DNA of 64,000 nucleotides from Isoetes taiwanensis (taxonomy: Eukaryota; Streptophyta; Lycopodiopsida; Isoetales; Isoetaceae). Shown here one piece after another: positions 47,076-57,224 of the stretch; position 1 is the stretch's first letter, and every line of letters begins with the position of its first letter. The stretch lies in NCBI GenBank assembly GCA_021234155.1, contig JAJEKV010000005.1:12222787-12286786 (forward strand), given 5' to 3'. Under the pieces are notes generated by a model. That model was not told the DNA's origin, ran no database searches, and saw only the letters and a program-made list of their open reading frames with translations. The position numbers were made by a program, and so were the translations under genes.

Positions 47076-47932
47076 AACCAAACCCACAAAACCCTAAAAA
47101 AAACCCTAAAAAAAATGGAAGCATATTCACACCCACCACAAAAGAAGCCTCCACCATAGGATTTGCCTCTTTTTCTAAAATCAACGGCTAACAAAAGGGT
47201 GCACTCTAGAAATACTATTTAGTACACCTGGATGAATACGTCCACCAAATCATATGAAAACCTTAGAGAAAACAGTACAAAAACACAAAAAGAAACCCCC
47301 TGTTATAATGCTAGATATTTCATTTTCGGTCTCAAATCTGAGCCAATCTATCCATTCTTCAAGCTCCAGATCTCTCGTATTAGCAGATCCCAGTAAATGC
47401 TGTAGTGGTAGATCTAGTTACGACCTTGACGCACATCCCTCGTGCTCTATTTTTTACCTCCATAGCCATAAGCTTGCTTTGCTCCAAGAAACTCGTCCAC
47501 AGCATTAAGTAGCTTCAAGAACTTGTCCACAGAGCCAAGGAACTCGTCCTAGCACGCTAGAAACCCTGATATATAAAAAATCGAAGCAATAAAAGCAAGA
47601 ATAGCAAGAAAGCATGAAAAATCAACTACTTACCACAAAACTATGGAAAAACAGAGGAGTTGCGCCTATAAAACTTCAAGAAACTCGAGAAACAGTAGCC
47701 ATCGACTTAAAATGCTCCAAGAACGGCAAAACAGAGTGGCGCTCCACTTGAAAACCGAATAGCCAGGATTCCACAGCCAAACCGCTCCAAATGACGTAAA
47801 AAACAAGCCGATCGCCCTAGCCAAACTCCTTGGCGTCAATGCCACGCCATAGCTGGAGCCGGCAGGAAGAGAGAGAAAGAATAAACAGTAACTTTTTACA
47901 GAAACTGGCCCACCCTATTTTCACGTTACAAC

Positions 47933-48019
47933 AATGTTTGTGTGTCGGAATTCTGGCCAGAAAATTGGCCTATAAAACTGGCCAATTTTCTAGGCCAGAA
48001 TTCCCTCCACACAAACATT
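47933..48019. repeat. 87-bp near-perfect foldback
   Basis: AATGTTTGTGTG and GGAATTCTGGCCAGAAAATT with GGCC (47933-47970) pair with 47980-48019 around a 9-nt loop TATAAAACT. There is only one bulged base in the inner stem and a 2/3-nt mismatch between inner and outer stems. It lies 8 bp outside the right terminal inverted repeat. It could be a MITE core, a decayed end, or a small-RNA hairpin. Confidence 0.65.
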
Positions 48020-49116
48020 CCTATATACGGAATCATTAGTTGTCGAAACCATTCAATAACCAAAAACATCTGTAGCCATAAACAATCGAAATGTCAAATA
48101 TCCACAAAATACATGAAAATGTACTATATCAATGGTGCGGCCGTATAGAGGCCTCAAGACCCTGAAGCATCCCAAAGCAACCCTCAAGACAAGAAATAAG
48201 GAAGAACAAAAATGTGAATGAAAAAATTTGAAGGATGCTACAGTCGGATCTATTTCGGGAGCCGATCCAAGGATCAATCAGGAATTCTGCAGGCAATGCT
48301 CAAGAAAATTTAGAACAGGAAATTACAGGGTGAACTTAGTGGGCAGGCTATGGCTACGACAGGGGATTTGAACCAACATCACCCAATCCTATAAAACAAC
48401 CCAAATCTGGTTGCCGCAGCTCTATCGGCTTAAAAACGCTGCCCCAAGCCTGACGCAGTGTAACAGAGGTAGTCCTGCTTTCCTTTCTACAGCAGATGCA
48501 ACCAAATCCGACCATCATCTTCGAGGGCCTACAAAAAACCTCAAAAGATTGCCTCCTTGGATCAATCTGGCTCTCAGCGGCCAATACAGCTAGATCATAG
48601 TATGAGAACGCTAAGAATTCCGGAATTTCAGAACCGAAATAAAAGAGCAGGTGAACTCAAACTTCCCCCCAAGAAAAACTATGCAAAACTAATTATAGAT
48701 GATCCACCTTTCCCATCCTTTAAAACAACTCTTTACGAACCTTTAGAATGCAATTGACATGACCGTAGTAGATATGACATTGACCTTGACTCTAACTTTA
48801 TTTGCCTGACCGCAATCCCAACCTCCACCTTGACCCATATCCGTGATCAGATGCCAAGACCCTATGGTTAGGGTATATAACTGAACAGGTGGCAAGGCCG
48901 TCTAAAATTGGACCAGAAAAGTTGTTGTATTTAGAATACACCGTGATAAGACGACGACTGTCGACACTCCATTGCACCACGTTCATATCATTCATCTTTT
49001 TAGGAATTCAATTACAAGGTTGCTTACTGACGTATGCAAGCAATAAAAACAGGTAAAAAGAGAAAACATGAACAACGCTCAATCCTTTACAACCCTAACC
49101 TGAGTATGTTATCCAT
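48020..49116. other. Intergenic downstream of the Sec14-nodulin gene
   Basis: No gene recognised. On the minus strand around 48360-48385 GGTTCAAATCCCC is a good pol III B box, within tRNA-like sequence running to about 48440, but no matching acceptor stem or A box is convincing. Confidence 0.35.
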
Positions 49117-51033
49117 TCAAGAATCTGCCCACGTACAAAAATAGCATGATGCTTTGCTTTTTCTCCTTTTCTGCATCAAGGAATATGTTTCTTCCTGTTT
49201 AGACAAGACAACCTGCAAAATAGCCTTGATCTCTGATAGATCTTCTTCAATTCTCATAAGTTCCTTATTCTCTGTTAGCTGTCCAGGCCATAAAGAAGGA
49301 GAAGGAGGAGGAGAGGTTGAGACAGAAACATATTCTTTTCTATTAGGTTCAACTTGATTGTCAGATTGAATATGGTCTGAAAGCTCTTGGCAAAACCCCT
49401 CAAGTTTACCCAATCTGCCCTGCATCTGGTTCAAGTTGTCAAAAATTTCTTTCTGAGCTACCAATTCATGAAGCTCCTTGACGAATCTGCAATACTGTAG
49501 AACATGCATTTTCAAAGGATGGTAAAGTTGAGAAGCCCAAGAAAGAACCATAGTGACCAAGTATTCAATCCAACCCCAAATAAGAAGACCAATGTCAGTG
49601 AGAGCTGGGGAGTAATCTACAAGAGACTCCCTACTAAGGTCTATGTCAGAAGGGGATTCACAGGAAAGGAAGATCTCATCTTGAGGCGTGCTCGATGGCG
49701 TCTGCGTCTGATCCGGTTGGATGGTCTCCTCAATTGAGGATGTGACCAACTTCAAGGAATTAGGTATCCAACTTGCAACTGTATCTGTGATAATGGAAGC
49801 TGTTGAAGAGGCACCATTTTTTTGGGATAGCTCTGGAGAATTGCCCCTTGTTATGATGGCTGTTGCTTTTCCCTCTAACACTGCCTGCATTATTTGTGGA
49901 TCCTTCCAAGGTCCTTTGTCGGACCGCATACAGCCGCCTTCGCCTGCACATGTGCAACTTCCATGGAAAATTTCAGGCAACTGATCAGCTTCAACATATT
50001 CAAGCAACTTATGCTCATACTTAGGCCCTATGACACAAATTTTTGAAACAGTATAAGGATCTAGAAATCCCTTTACTGTATTCCACACCAATCTAAAACC
50101 AGGACCTGCATTGATCAAGAACATTTTGTGTAAAGTTTCAGGATAATTATTAGCCTCAATCTTCTCTAAAGCAATCACAACATCCCTAGCAGTTTTAGAA
50201 AAATTCTTCAAACCAACTCCGGCAACATCAAGTATACTAGTTCCAGTATCAATATGTCTCTTTGCAGCAATTGAGCAAGCTGGGAATTTTTTTTTCATTG
50301 TCTTCTCAAACTCAAGAACCCTAAATCTGATATATCTGTCTATGGTAGTAACCTCCATGAGTTTGTTAGGCTCTACTTTACCTAATCTTTCTATATAAAT
50401 AGGTCTGCCTCCTTTGTCTACACCATGATGACCTTGAGGATAATATTTCTTTACCTCATCAACCTCTGTAAACTGAAACTCCTCTTCGATCCGGTCCACA
50501 CCGTATTCTTCCCTCCATTGCAACATTGCAGCCCACATATCTTTTGCTTGATCCAAATCAAACTTCCTGGCCTTCAAAAACCTAAGCAGAGTATGATAAT
50601 CGTCATGGTGAGAAGGAAGAAGATTACAACTTAAAAGCATTTGCCTAAATTTTTCTACCCATTCTTGCTCATCTGCGGGCCTGACATCCTCAATTGAAGA
50701 AAGGGAAGATGTTCTTTCTGCGGCCCTGGCACGGCGAGACCTTCGAAAAGCCCTAATCCGGTGACTAATAGCCCCAATTCTCATCTTTCTGGCAGCACAG
50801 TAGAATATTTTTTCCTCTGCCGCTGCAACGGTCCTCTTTGCAAGATCCAATGCTCTCTCTGCTTTGATTTTTCCTCCCTTTTTGCGGGATCGGGGTTGCT
50901 GATTTTGTTCTGAAGGCTCATCTGGGCTTGAAATGGGAGCGTTTTCCTGATTCCCACTGATTTGGCCGTTTTCGTTTGTGGGCTGCTGTCCATTTTGCTT
51001 GTCAATTGGAACAGAGATGCCGCTGTCCTCCAT
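49117..51033 (-). CDS. Sec14-nodulin domain phosphatidylinositol/phosphatidylcholine transfer protein (SFH-like)
   Basis: A single uninterrupted 638-codon frame from ATG. Residues 1-60 are polar and disordered. The CRAL-TRIO N-terminal helices lie at about 118-175 ([19 protein letters not shown]) and the Sec14 lipid-binding domain at about 185-365, with [34 protein letters not shown] and [22 protein letters not shown]-terminal nodulin-type region with a hydrophobic segment ([17 protein letters not shown], 483-499) and coiled helices follows, with a basic end QKRRKSK. Such proteins exchange phosphatidylinositol and phosphatidylcholine and present PI to kinases during polarised membrane growth. 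Family genes usually have many introns, and this one has none across the conserved domain, so it may be a retrogene. No poly(A) trace was seen. All domains look intact. Confidence 0.93.
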   Translation of the reverse strand: MEDSGISVPIDKQNGQQPTNENGQISGNQENAPISSPDEPSEQNQQPRSRKKGGKIKAERALDLAKRTVAAAEEKIFYCAARKMRIGAISHRIRAFRRSRRARAAERTSSLSSIEDVRPADEQEWVEKFRQMLLSCNLLPSHHDDYHTLLRFLKARKFDLDQAKDMWAAMLQWREEYGVDRIEEEFQFTEVDEVKKYYPQGHHGVDKGGRPIYIERLGKVEPNKLMEVTTIDRYIRFRVLEFEKTMKKKFPACSIAAKRHIDTGTSILDVAGVGLKNFSKTARDVVIALEKIEANNYPETLHKMFLINAGPGFRLVWNTVKGFLDPYTVSKICVIGPKYEHKLLEYVEADQLPEIFHGSCTCAGEGGCMRSDKGPWKDPQIMQAVLEGKATAIITRGNSPELSQKNGASSTASIITDTVASWIPNSLKLVTSSIEETIQPDQTQTPSSTPQDEIFLSCESPSDIDLSRESLVDYSPALTDIGLLIWGWIEYLVTMVLSWASQLYHPLKMHVLQYCRFVKELHELVAQKEIFDNLNQMQGRLGKLEGFCQELSDHIQSDNQVEPNRKEYVSVSTSPPPSPSLWPGQLTENKELMRIEEDLSEIKAILQVVLSKQEETYSLMQKRRKSKASCYFCTWADS

Positions 51034-51059
51034 AGCGGTTGGTTCTTCGAGAACGGCTT

Positions 51060-51085
51060 ATATATTTCATATATATAAATGTATA
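51060..51085 (-). promoter_or_regulatory. TATA-rich segment upstream of the Sec14-nodulin gene
   Basis: Minus-strand TTTATATATATGAAATATAT lies roughly 30-50 bp before the ATG. It contains good TATA-box matches, though transcription starting 30 bp downstream would leave a very short leader, so the true promoter may be elsewhere. Confidence 0.25.
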
Positions 51086-51169
51086 CTTGGGTATATAGTT
51101 TGGAGGAAAGTTTTTCTTAACTCTGCGTGTCGTTAGCGGTCTTGGTTTAGAAGTAAGGGAAAAACTACA

Positions 51170-51430
51170 GAATGCCCTTATGTTTTGATGCCCTTAACTT
51201 TTCATAATTTCACCAAATGCCAATGTATTTTGTATTTTTAAAAATTAGTCAAATACCCTTATAATTTACGTTAATTCCTCAAATGCCCTTATGTTTCTTT
51301 TAAATTCCCAAAACGCTCACACTATCTCCCCCCGATTGGGGTTATTAAACAAAAAAAAATTGGAAACCCTTCCAAATTTCCCTAAAACCCGGAAGGGTTT
51401 CCACAAGAATTTTTTTTTTTTTGGGTTTCC
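51170..51430. repeat. Repeat cluster: AAATACCCTTATA phrases and GGAAACCCTTCC inverted repeat
   Basis: AATGCCCTTATG and AAATACCCTTATA recur between 51170 and 51300. GGAAACCCTTCCAAATTTCC faces CGGAAGGGTTTCC at 51361-51402. The same two components flank the 8-kb CACAA element (55.06-55.3 and 63.36-63.68 kb), so this is a repeat family with copies in both places. Confidence 0.6.
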
Positions 51431-51829
51431 AAAATATCCATCACTAATTAATAGTAATTAATGCTTAGAATTAAAGTTCTACGGCTCTTATTGAAGAGCT
51501 TTTTCCAGAAAAAGATTTTTTTTTCTTCTTAGCTCTTCCTCCGGCGGTTTTCCTTGCATTTGGCGATTGAGGAAGGCTTACAGTCGATCCAGCAAGCCTT
51601 TTATAAGAGCAATCAGGTACAGAGCGGCTTCAATTTGTTTTTTGGCTTTTTAACTGATTGAAAGCTCTCCATTCTGGCAGGAGTTGCACTAGACAAAACC
51701 AGAAAACCAGGAGTTGACAATTCGGAGCTGTTGATTCGGAGAAGTGCAAGAAAGCAACTTGGATTAGTTTTGGACCTGGGTTTTATTGGGGATGGCCGTG
51801 CAAAGCTGCTTATATGCTGCTAGAGTTAT

Positions 51830-52902
51830 ATGCTGCTAGGGTCAGCCGAAGCTGGATCTGCACTAGAGTTGGTCCCCTTCGCTGGCACCACCGTTTCCCA
51901 TCTGCAAAAATCCAACGGGCTTTATACCCTGCGAATCCGTGGTCATCCTGAAACTCGTAAGTGTAAAACCTATCTTCGATGATCCTCTCTTTCGTATTAA
52001 AAACTCTGGTGTCATGGTTCCATTGATTTTTCATTATTGTGATCTGACCTAGTTTTTTTGTAATGACATTTCGAGTTTTTCAGATCAGAAGCAACAACGA
52101 AATATTTTCCCGCGGAATATCTTGGATAGGTTACATCCCAAGCTGTATGAGGCAATCTGGCAACAAGGAAGGGTGAAGAACGGCGTACCAACTCTTAGCG
52201 TCAAATTTGGAAAAATAATACTTCATGGCAGGTATTTCTTGCTGCTTCATTCACAGTTTCGGTTTTTCAATATTGCACATGCACACTATCTTATACAGTA
52301 TTTTCATTCAGGCAAAGGCCTCCATTTCACTGCACCATAAGTCCAGATGATCTTGAGGAGAAGAGAATTGATCTTAAGCATACATTTGATAATGGTCTTG
52401 ACATGGGCAAATTTGAGGATCTTAAACAGATGTATTTGAAAAAGAATAATGAAGTTATTAGTAGAGAAAGCTTTGTTCTTTTGGTAATCTCATACCTGCC
52501 TCACACATCATTGATATTTTTTTTAGTTCTGGATCTTGATCTGTTTCTAATTTATAATGCTTTCTCAGTTCTGACTCTTCCTGCATTTTCTCGTAAAACT
52601 ACAGCAGAATTGCTTAGGTTTTGTTCTGTTTTATGCACACTTAGCAACACTTAGCAAATTATTGTTCTTGCTAGTGTCTAACCTCTGTATTTCAGGAAGC
52701 ACCGCTAAGTATTTGGAATGCACAGGAAAAAAATTCATGTGTTTCAGGAAGCATCATTGGATGGCATTCTAAGGTTGGCCAGTGGACTAGAGTATTGGGA
52801 GAGGATGTTCATATATCTGATGAAATTTATAGCAATGACGGGTTTGTTTTGCCACATAAGGAGATAAGGGCCAGTATCCTCAAGCCAGAAATTGTCATGT
52901 AA
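51830..52902 (+). CDS. Four-exon gene ending in a GDP-mannose pyrophosphorylase (VTC1/CYT1-type) C-terminus
   Basis: ATG at 51830 opens exon 1 (to 51956, donor GTAAGT). Exons 2 (52084-52231), 3 (52312-52483) and 4 (52696-52902) follow with good GT-AG sites. Phases 1, 2 and 0 join into one frame of 217 aa. Exon 4 encodes NSCVSGSIIGWHSKVGQWTR, then LGEDVHISDEIYSNDGFVLP and ends HKEIRASILKPEIVM, the left-handed beta-helix C-terminus of plant mannose-1-phosphate guanylyltransferase (GDP-mannose for ascorbate and wall synthesis), minus about five residues. Exons 1-3 (AGSALELVPFAGTTVSHLQK, RNIFPRNILDRLHPKLYEAI, DLEEKRIDLKHTFDNGLDMG) match nothing I know, and the nucleotidyltransferase domain is absent. 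It is probably a chimera, either a new gene or a hybrid remnant. It lies head to head with the Sec14-nodulin gene. Enzyme activity is not expected. Confidence 0.6.
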
Positions 52903-53199
52903 AACAGCCATGAATATGTTTGTTAGAAATTTGCATCTGTCCCTTGGCCTTTCATGAAAGAAGAGTAACTACAGGGGCATCATCTTCAAGCCAGATATTA
53001 TCATCTTCTTTATCTGCTCTACCATGAAAGAGAGTAACTACATTATTTCTTGAATAAACAGGGATAGATATATTTTGTAATTTTGAGCAGATTTGTATAC
53101 TGTGGAGAATAGAAGTGGCAGTAAAATATTTGACAAGTTCTATCTACCACAAATAATCGGCTCTCTCAGAGACTTTTGTACATGATAGGAAGGACTGAC

Positions 53200-53965
53200 A
53201 AGGCGCGCAAGCACCAAAGGTCATAAGCCAAGAATTACTGCATTTCTCACGCTGGGGTGTGCAGGCAAACAGATGTGTCCAGGTCAGGACAAAGAAAGAT
53301 CGCGAGGCACTTAAACTATACCTTGATGCTACTTTCCTTCGCGGTACCGTGGGATCGCGAGGCTCGACACATGTTAAGGCGGCACACTATCGCCAGACAA
53401 GTCAATCCTAGGCTCACAAGAGGCCCACACGGTTACTTGTACACCCGGCTACCCATGAAGAAACGCGGGCTTATAGCTTCCATTCGCGACGGGGCACATC
53501 GCCCCGCGCATTGAAACAGGGCGTTGGGCTCGTGAAGCCGCGGGAGCAAAGGCTTTGCCGGTGTTGCCACCACCGGTAGCGATTGAGGATGAATGTCATG
53601 CCCTCCGACACACTTGCCAAAGATTTGCCCATATCCGAGAGCGATATGTTCGATTACTAGTGCACGGCCACCGTTGCATCGATTATTGGCTACGGCGTCG
53701 ATGGGTTTGTTGGGGTCATACCTCCGTGGAGGTTATGGATGCACGGACTTCGTTTGTGTCCTCACGGGCGGCATTGAACTGTCCTATGCAATTTATGCGG
53801 TGTGCCCGGCCAGGCTTATTATCGCTAAGGTTTTTCCCTCGAAAACCCTTCGGGGCGGGGGTTTTTTAATCCTGTCAGTAATATGCTTGCTGCTCTCTTT
53901 TTTGTTTGGGTCCCATAGGCCAATTGGTCTCCGTGGACGCTAAAAACCTATTCTATTCTATTCTA
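53200..53965 (+). mobile_element. LINE 3' end with ATTCT-repeat tail
   Basis: Frames give VNPRLTRGPHGYLYTRLPMK and KRGLIASIRDGAHRPA, then IEDECHALRHTCQRFAHIRE and RYVRLL, parallel to the copy at 21.3-22.65 kb. The IEDEC...H...C pattern is the family's C-terminal zinc finger. The 3' UTR contains CTTCGGGGCGGGGGTTTTTT and CCATAGGCCAATTGGTCTCC and ends in TATTCTATTCTATTC (53949-53965). It is 5'-truncated and frameshifted. It lies about 300 bp past the VTC1-tail gene. Confidence 0.85.
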
Positions 53966-54261
53966 TTCTTTGGCAACAAGTTTTGCAAGTAATTTGCTTT
54001 ATTTGAATTGAGTTGACTTTAATGCAAGATAGCGGTCATAGCAACTTCTTTTTTGGATTCTTTCACATACAGCTCCACTGCTTTGGATTGTTAGCTTGAA
54101 TAAAACAAACTTTTTGGGTCTCTTTAGGGCCACATGATATGGGCCCTAGGAGATGAGTTCTTTTCACTACAATTTTAACTAAAACACTTAACTTTTAGTT
54201 GCCATTTTTCTTCTAGCTTAACTTGTCATCATTTAACACCAAGCTAGCCTCATGCTGACAT

Positions 54262-54435
54262 CTTTGAACAAGGATGTACAAAGACATAAGTTCGGTGAAT
54301 TCTAATGTTTTTTTAACCTAATTTTTCTGTGGTGAGAAAGACATAAGTCTTTGAACAAGGATGTACAAAGACATAAGTTCGGTGAATTCTAATGTTTCTT
54401 TAACCTAATTTTTCTGTGGTGAGGAAGATTTTGGA
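54262..54435 (+). repeat. Tandem duplication, 87-bp unit x2
   Basis: CTTTGAACAAGGATGTACAA begins at 54262 and at 54349, and both copies run on through ATAAGTTCGGTGAATTCTAA and TTTTTCTGTGGTGAG. Near-identity suggests a recent duplication. Confidence 0.85.
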
Positions 54436-54989
54436 GCCTAACACGTGTGTGGAGCCTTTTAAGGGCAACCACGATGGTGGGATGTAGAGCCATTTGCCAA
54501 AGGTCAAGCGCAGGAGAAGACGAGATTCTGTATGGACTTGCAACTTCTCCTGGAAGCTCGACCACCTCGTTATGATTTGTGTATCTCGTGGCTTTTGTGT
54601 TTGGCGAACATACCTCGCAGGAAAATTAGGATCTGCTTGAAGGACATCTTGAACAGAGGGATGGACGGAATTTTGGACACAATGCACCATCAGATAATAT
54701 TCGTTAAAAATGTAGCCCTCAGCAGAGGCGATAACAGGAATAGGAGGAAACCGTTGAATGTAACGTTCCTCTTCCAAGGGATCATACTCCACATTTGGTC
54801 TTGCATTGTCTTCATCTTGTAAATCCTCAAAACTTCAGCATTGTCAATATTTTCAAAAGCAAAATCACTTACAGTTTCGTCCGAATCATATAGTGATGAA
54901 TCGGTAGAAGCATCCTCCTCGTATTCTTCAATCAAATGCGTCAAGCTCCGGATCCATAAGGAGATGCAATGGCGGAGAGCAAAGCGCAA
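54400..54989 (-). pseudogene. Acidic ORF remnant, possibly transposon-encoded
   Basis: Two overlapping minus frames join if one frameshift near 54800 is allowed: EEYEEDASTDSSLYDSDETV, then NARPNVEYDPLEEERYIQRF, PPIPVIASAEGYIFNEYYLM and NSVHPSVQDVLQADPNFPA. The acidic start followed by a conserved-looking core is common in transposon accessory proteins, but I recognise no family. The 5' edge runs into a 50-bp tandem duplication (54962-55060). Confidence 0.3.
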
Positions 54990-55060
54990 GAAGCGCCCTT
55001 AAAATTTTTGAGATGCAATGGCGGAGAGCAAAGCGCAAGAAGAGCCCTTAAAATTTTTTT
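54962..55060. repeat. Tandem duplication, about 50-bp unit x2
   Basis: GATGCAATGGCGGAGAGCAA with AGCGCAAGAAG and GCCCTTAAAATTTTT is present twice in a row with one base difference. Confidence 0.8.
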
Positions 55061-55064
55061 TGAT

Positions 55065-55301
55065 GAAACGTGAAACCCTTCCTATTTTCCCCCATTTGTG
55101 GAAACCCTTCCTATTTTCCCATGGGTTTGGAAAATAGGAAGGGTTTCCATTTGAATTAAAATTTAAATTCTTGATTGTCGTGCATATTTATGAGCGTGCA
55201 TGAGCGTGCACCATTAAGGGCTGGCGTCCAGGTGTTGAAGCGGCGTCGCCTTTAAAAAAAAAAAAAAATGGAAACCCTTCCCATTTTCCAAGGAAACCCT
55301 T
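55065..55301. repeat. GGAAACCCTTCC inverted-repeat cluster, left half
   Basis: GAAACCCTTCCTATTTTCC occurs in both orientations around 55070-55150 and again at 55269-55301. The cluster continues on the far side of the CACAA element at 63355, so it was one locus before that insertion. Confidence 0.7.
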
Positions 55302-55317
55302 CACAACAAGAAAAGGG

Positions 55318-55560
55318 TCATTTAGCGACGTCTATAGCGGCGTCCCGAACGAGCAGCGTCTATCGCCGTCGGCGGCGTCGCCTGAGGCGTCTCCACACGA
55401 CGTCGTTGGGGAACCGCGTCGCATGCGGCGTCGTCGTCGCATCTCGACGTCGGCGGCGTCGCTCGAGACGTCAGCGCCAGCGTGACTCGCGCGTGACTCG
55501 ACGCGTCGCTCGGGCGTCAGCGTCGCGGCGATGGACGTCGCGTCGCGGCGTGGTGGACGA
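55318..55560. repeat. Left subterminal GACGTC/GCGTCG array
   Basis: About 240 bp of GC-rich sequence made mainly of GCGTCG, GACGTC and CGGCGTCGC words in both orientations, right inside the left terminal repeat. The right-end counterpart is at 63075-63335. CACTA transposases bind such subterminal repeats. Confidence 0.75.
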
Positions 55561-55979
55561 AAAAAAATAAAAAAACTTTTAAAAAATTTAAAAAAAATTA
55601 AAAAAAAAAAATTTAAAAAAAAAAAAAAAATTAAAAAAGGAAAGAATTTTAATAGTTAGTTACAATATCATATACAAGAGGCGGTAGTGGCTATCTTTAC
55701 TGTTCCCCGTTAGGGGAAAACCCGTATAGCCAATTCTATAACAATACGACCAATATTAGACAATGACATTGAAAGTTAACGTGAACTAAGAGTTTATAGC
55801 ACTTACGAATCTATTTCGCCGCCCCCAAGTGAGGCGGAATTAGTTTGCTTGAAGTTGCCTTGGCGGTCAGGTAAGGCGGATGTTTTTCTTGGAATCCTTT
55901 GCACGCTCGAAAGTGATCGATTGCAAGGAATACAACATGACAAGTTAAATGTCTTATTTCAATTGAACGAATGGCAACA

Positions 55980-56215
55980 AATAACAAATACCTTGATATC
56001 TTCCTTATGGACCAGTTAAGTGGTTTAGGGACCTTTGACCAATCGCCTCCCAATTTTTTGGCATTCGACTTCAATTTTGCAATCACTCTTTGCCTTTTCT
56101 ATAAATCGATAGATTAACACAAAATAAAAGAATAAAAATAAGACTATGACTAGGTCATGTACCTTCTTTTTGAGCGGCTCCCCCATCATCGAAATGAGCC
56201 CCTTCCAAATCTGGA
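55980..56215 (-). pseudogene. Possible exons of a CACTA accessory or transposase gene
   Basis: A minus-strand piece DLEGAHFDDGGAAQKE ends at a GTACATGA donor (56163). A 60-bp intron-like gap ends in TTTATAG, and the next piece reads RVIAKLKSNAKKLGGDWSKV then PKPLNWSIRKISR to another GTATTTG donor. A later piece (near 55910) begins RAKDSKKN. The layout is gene-like, but homology to En/Spm accessory proteins is only suggested by position and composition. Confidence 0.3.
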
Positions 56216-56279
56216 TTAGTTTGGATTAAAAGCTAGAGTTGGCTAACATAATGCTTTTAGGGTTATAAGCTAGATTTGG

Positions 56280-56610
56280 CCACCTCTACCTAAGAATTAC
56301 AAGAAAAGTCGACTTGGACCCGAACACACAGTCGTCTCCACTTTCGTAGTGGAGCCTACAGGTGCCCTTGAACAAGCCACTACAATTTTATTTTAAACCT
56401 AAAAATAACAAGTGGGCGTGGACTTGAACCCTGCACGGCCCTCTCCCACTCTAGGTGGGCCGTGGGTGCCCTTGAACAAGCCACTCCTTAACCTAGGAAA
56501 AATATATGATCGTAGTGAAGTGGACTTCGAACCCGGGTACATGGTCCTCCCCACTCTAGGTGGAGCCGACCCGTGCCCTTGAACAAGCCACTCCATCAAT
56601 TTTTTTTAAC
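56280..56610. repeat. Tandem repeat, about 105 bp x3
   Basis: TGCCCTTGAACAAGCCACT occurs at 56363, 56467 and 56574. Each copy is preceded by GTGGACTTGAACCC-like and CCCACTCTAGGTGG-like phrases. The units are diverged. The GACTTCGAACCCGGG phrase resembles a reversed pol III B box with an extra base. Confidence 0.75.
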
Positions 56611-56629
56611 CTGCTTAAAATTAGCGCGA

Positions 56630-57040
56630 TCAACTTACCAAAAGAAGGACGTGTGTAACAAGATCCTGAGGGTCCAAATCGAAATAGAAAGCAACAAAGA
56701 GTTAGAAGAATAAGAACAACGGAAAAAAAAGATCGAAGAAGAAACAAAAAAAAAAAGATGAAGAAATAGTAAAACAAGAAAGAAAAAAAATGAATGAATC
56801 AAAGAAGAAGAGAAGGGTGGGAGAAAGAAGAGAAGGGGAAAGAGGAGAAAAAAGAAATTAGGGGAAGAAAGAGAAGAATGGAAGAAATAAGAGAATGAAA
56901 TGGAAGAAGATAGAAGAATGGAAGAATGGAAGAGTGAAATAAGGGAAGAATCGAAGAAAGAAATGAGGAAAGAAGGAAAAAGAAGAAGAATGCAGAAACA
57001 AGAAGAAGAAAAAGAAGGAAAGAGATAGAAAAAAAAAATT
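56630..57040 (+). repeat. Polypurine tract (GA-rich, about 400 bp)
   Basis: Plus-strand sequence is almost wholly purine (GAAGAAAGAAAA, AGAAGAGAAGGG), with few pyrimidines. Such mirror-like tracts can form triplex DNA and are hard to assemble. No coding content. Confidence 0.75.
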
Positions 57041-57224
57041 GAAATCTACACTAAATCATTCAATCCAAAAAACCATTCAATCCAAAAAGCATGATCTACT
57101 AACCTTAAAAAGAGTGCTTGCAAGTCGTTCAAGGTCGTAGCGCCGAAGATCGCCGAAAATAGTCGATAGAAGGAAGCCTAGGAATGGTCCCTAAAAACGG
57201 CCACGGATCAGTAAAAACACACGG

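Larger units (their letters stand above)
45181..47925. mobile_element. TIR element carrying host gene fragments (Pack-type candidate)
   Basis: The left 27 bp (45181-45207, starting CGTAAAAATAGGGTGGGCCA) recur inverted at 47899-47925 with one mismatch. The interval of 2.75 kb contains a spliced Gly/Ala-rich gene fragment and a P-class PPR fragment, and no transposase. Carriage of unrelated host exons between terminal inverted repeats is the pattern of Pack-MULE or Pack-CACTA elements. I could not match a target duplication at the edges, so the superfamily is open. Confidence 0.5.

Noticed and set aside
47085..47115. AAACCCTAAAAAAAACCCTAAA, telomere-like heptamers
   Set aside because: Only two interrupted CCCTAAA units within an A-rich run; too short for an interstitial telomere repeat.
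46870..47184. Start Met of the 104-codon PPR ORF as a true protein start
   Set aside because: PPR homology begins about 40 codons in; the first part is low-complexity translation of an A-rich tract.
48354..48440. Possible tRNA gene on the minus strand
   Set aside because: There is a good B box, but no pairing acceptor stem and no convincing A box or anticodon arm.
55268..55570. Arg-rich 100-codon ORF
   Set aside because: It is a translation of the GCGTCG subterminal array and A-run of the CACAA element, not a gene.
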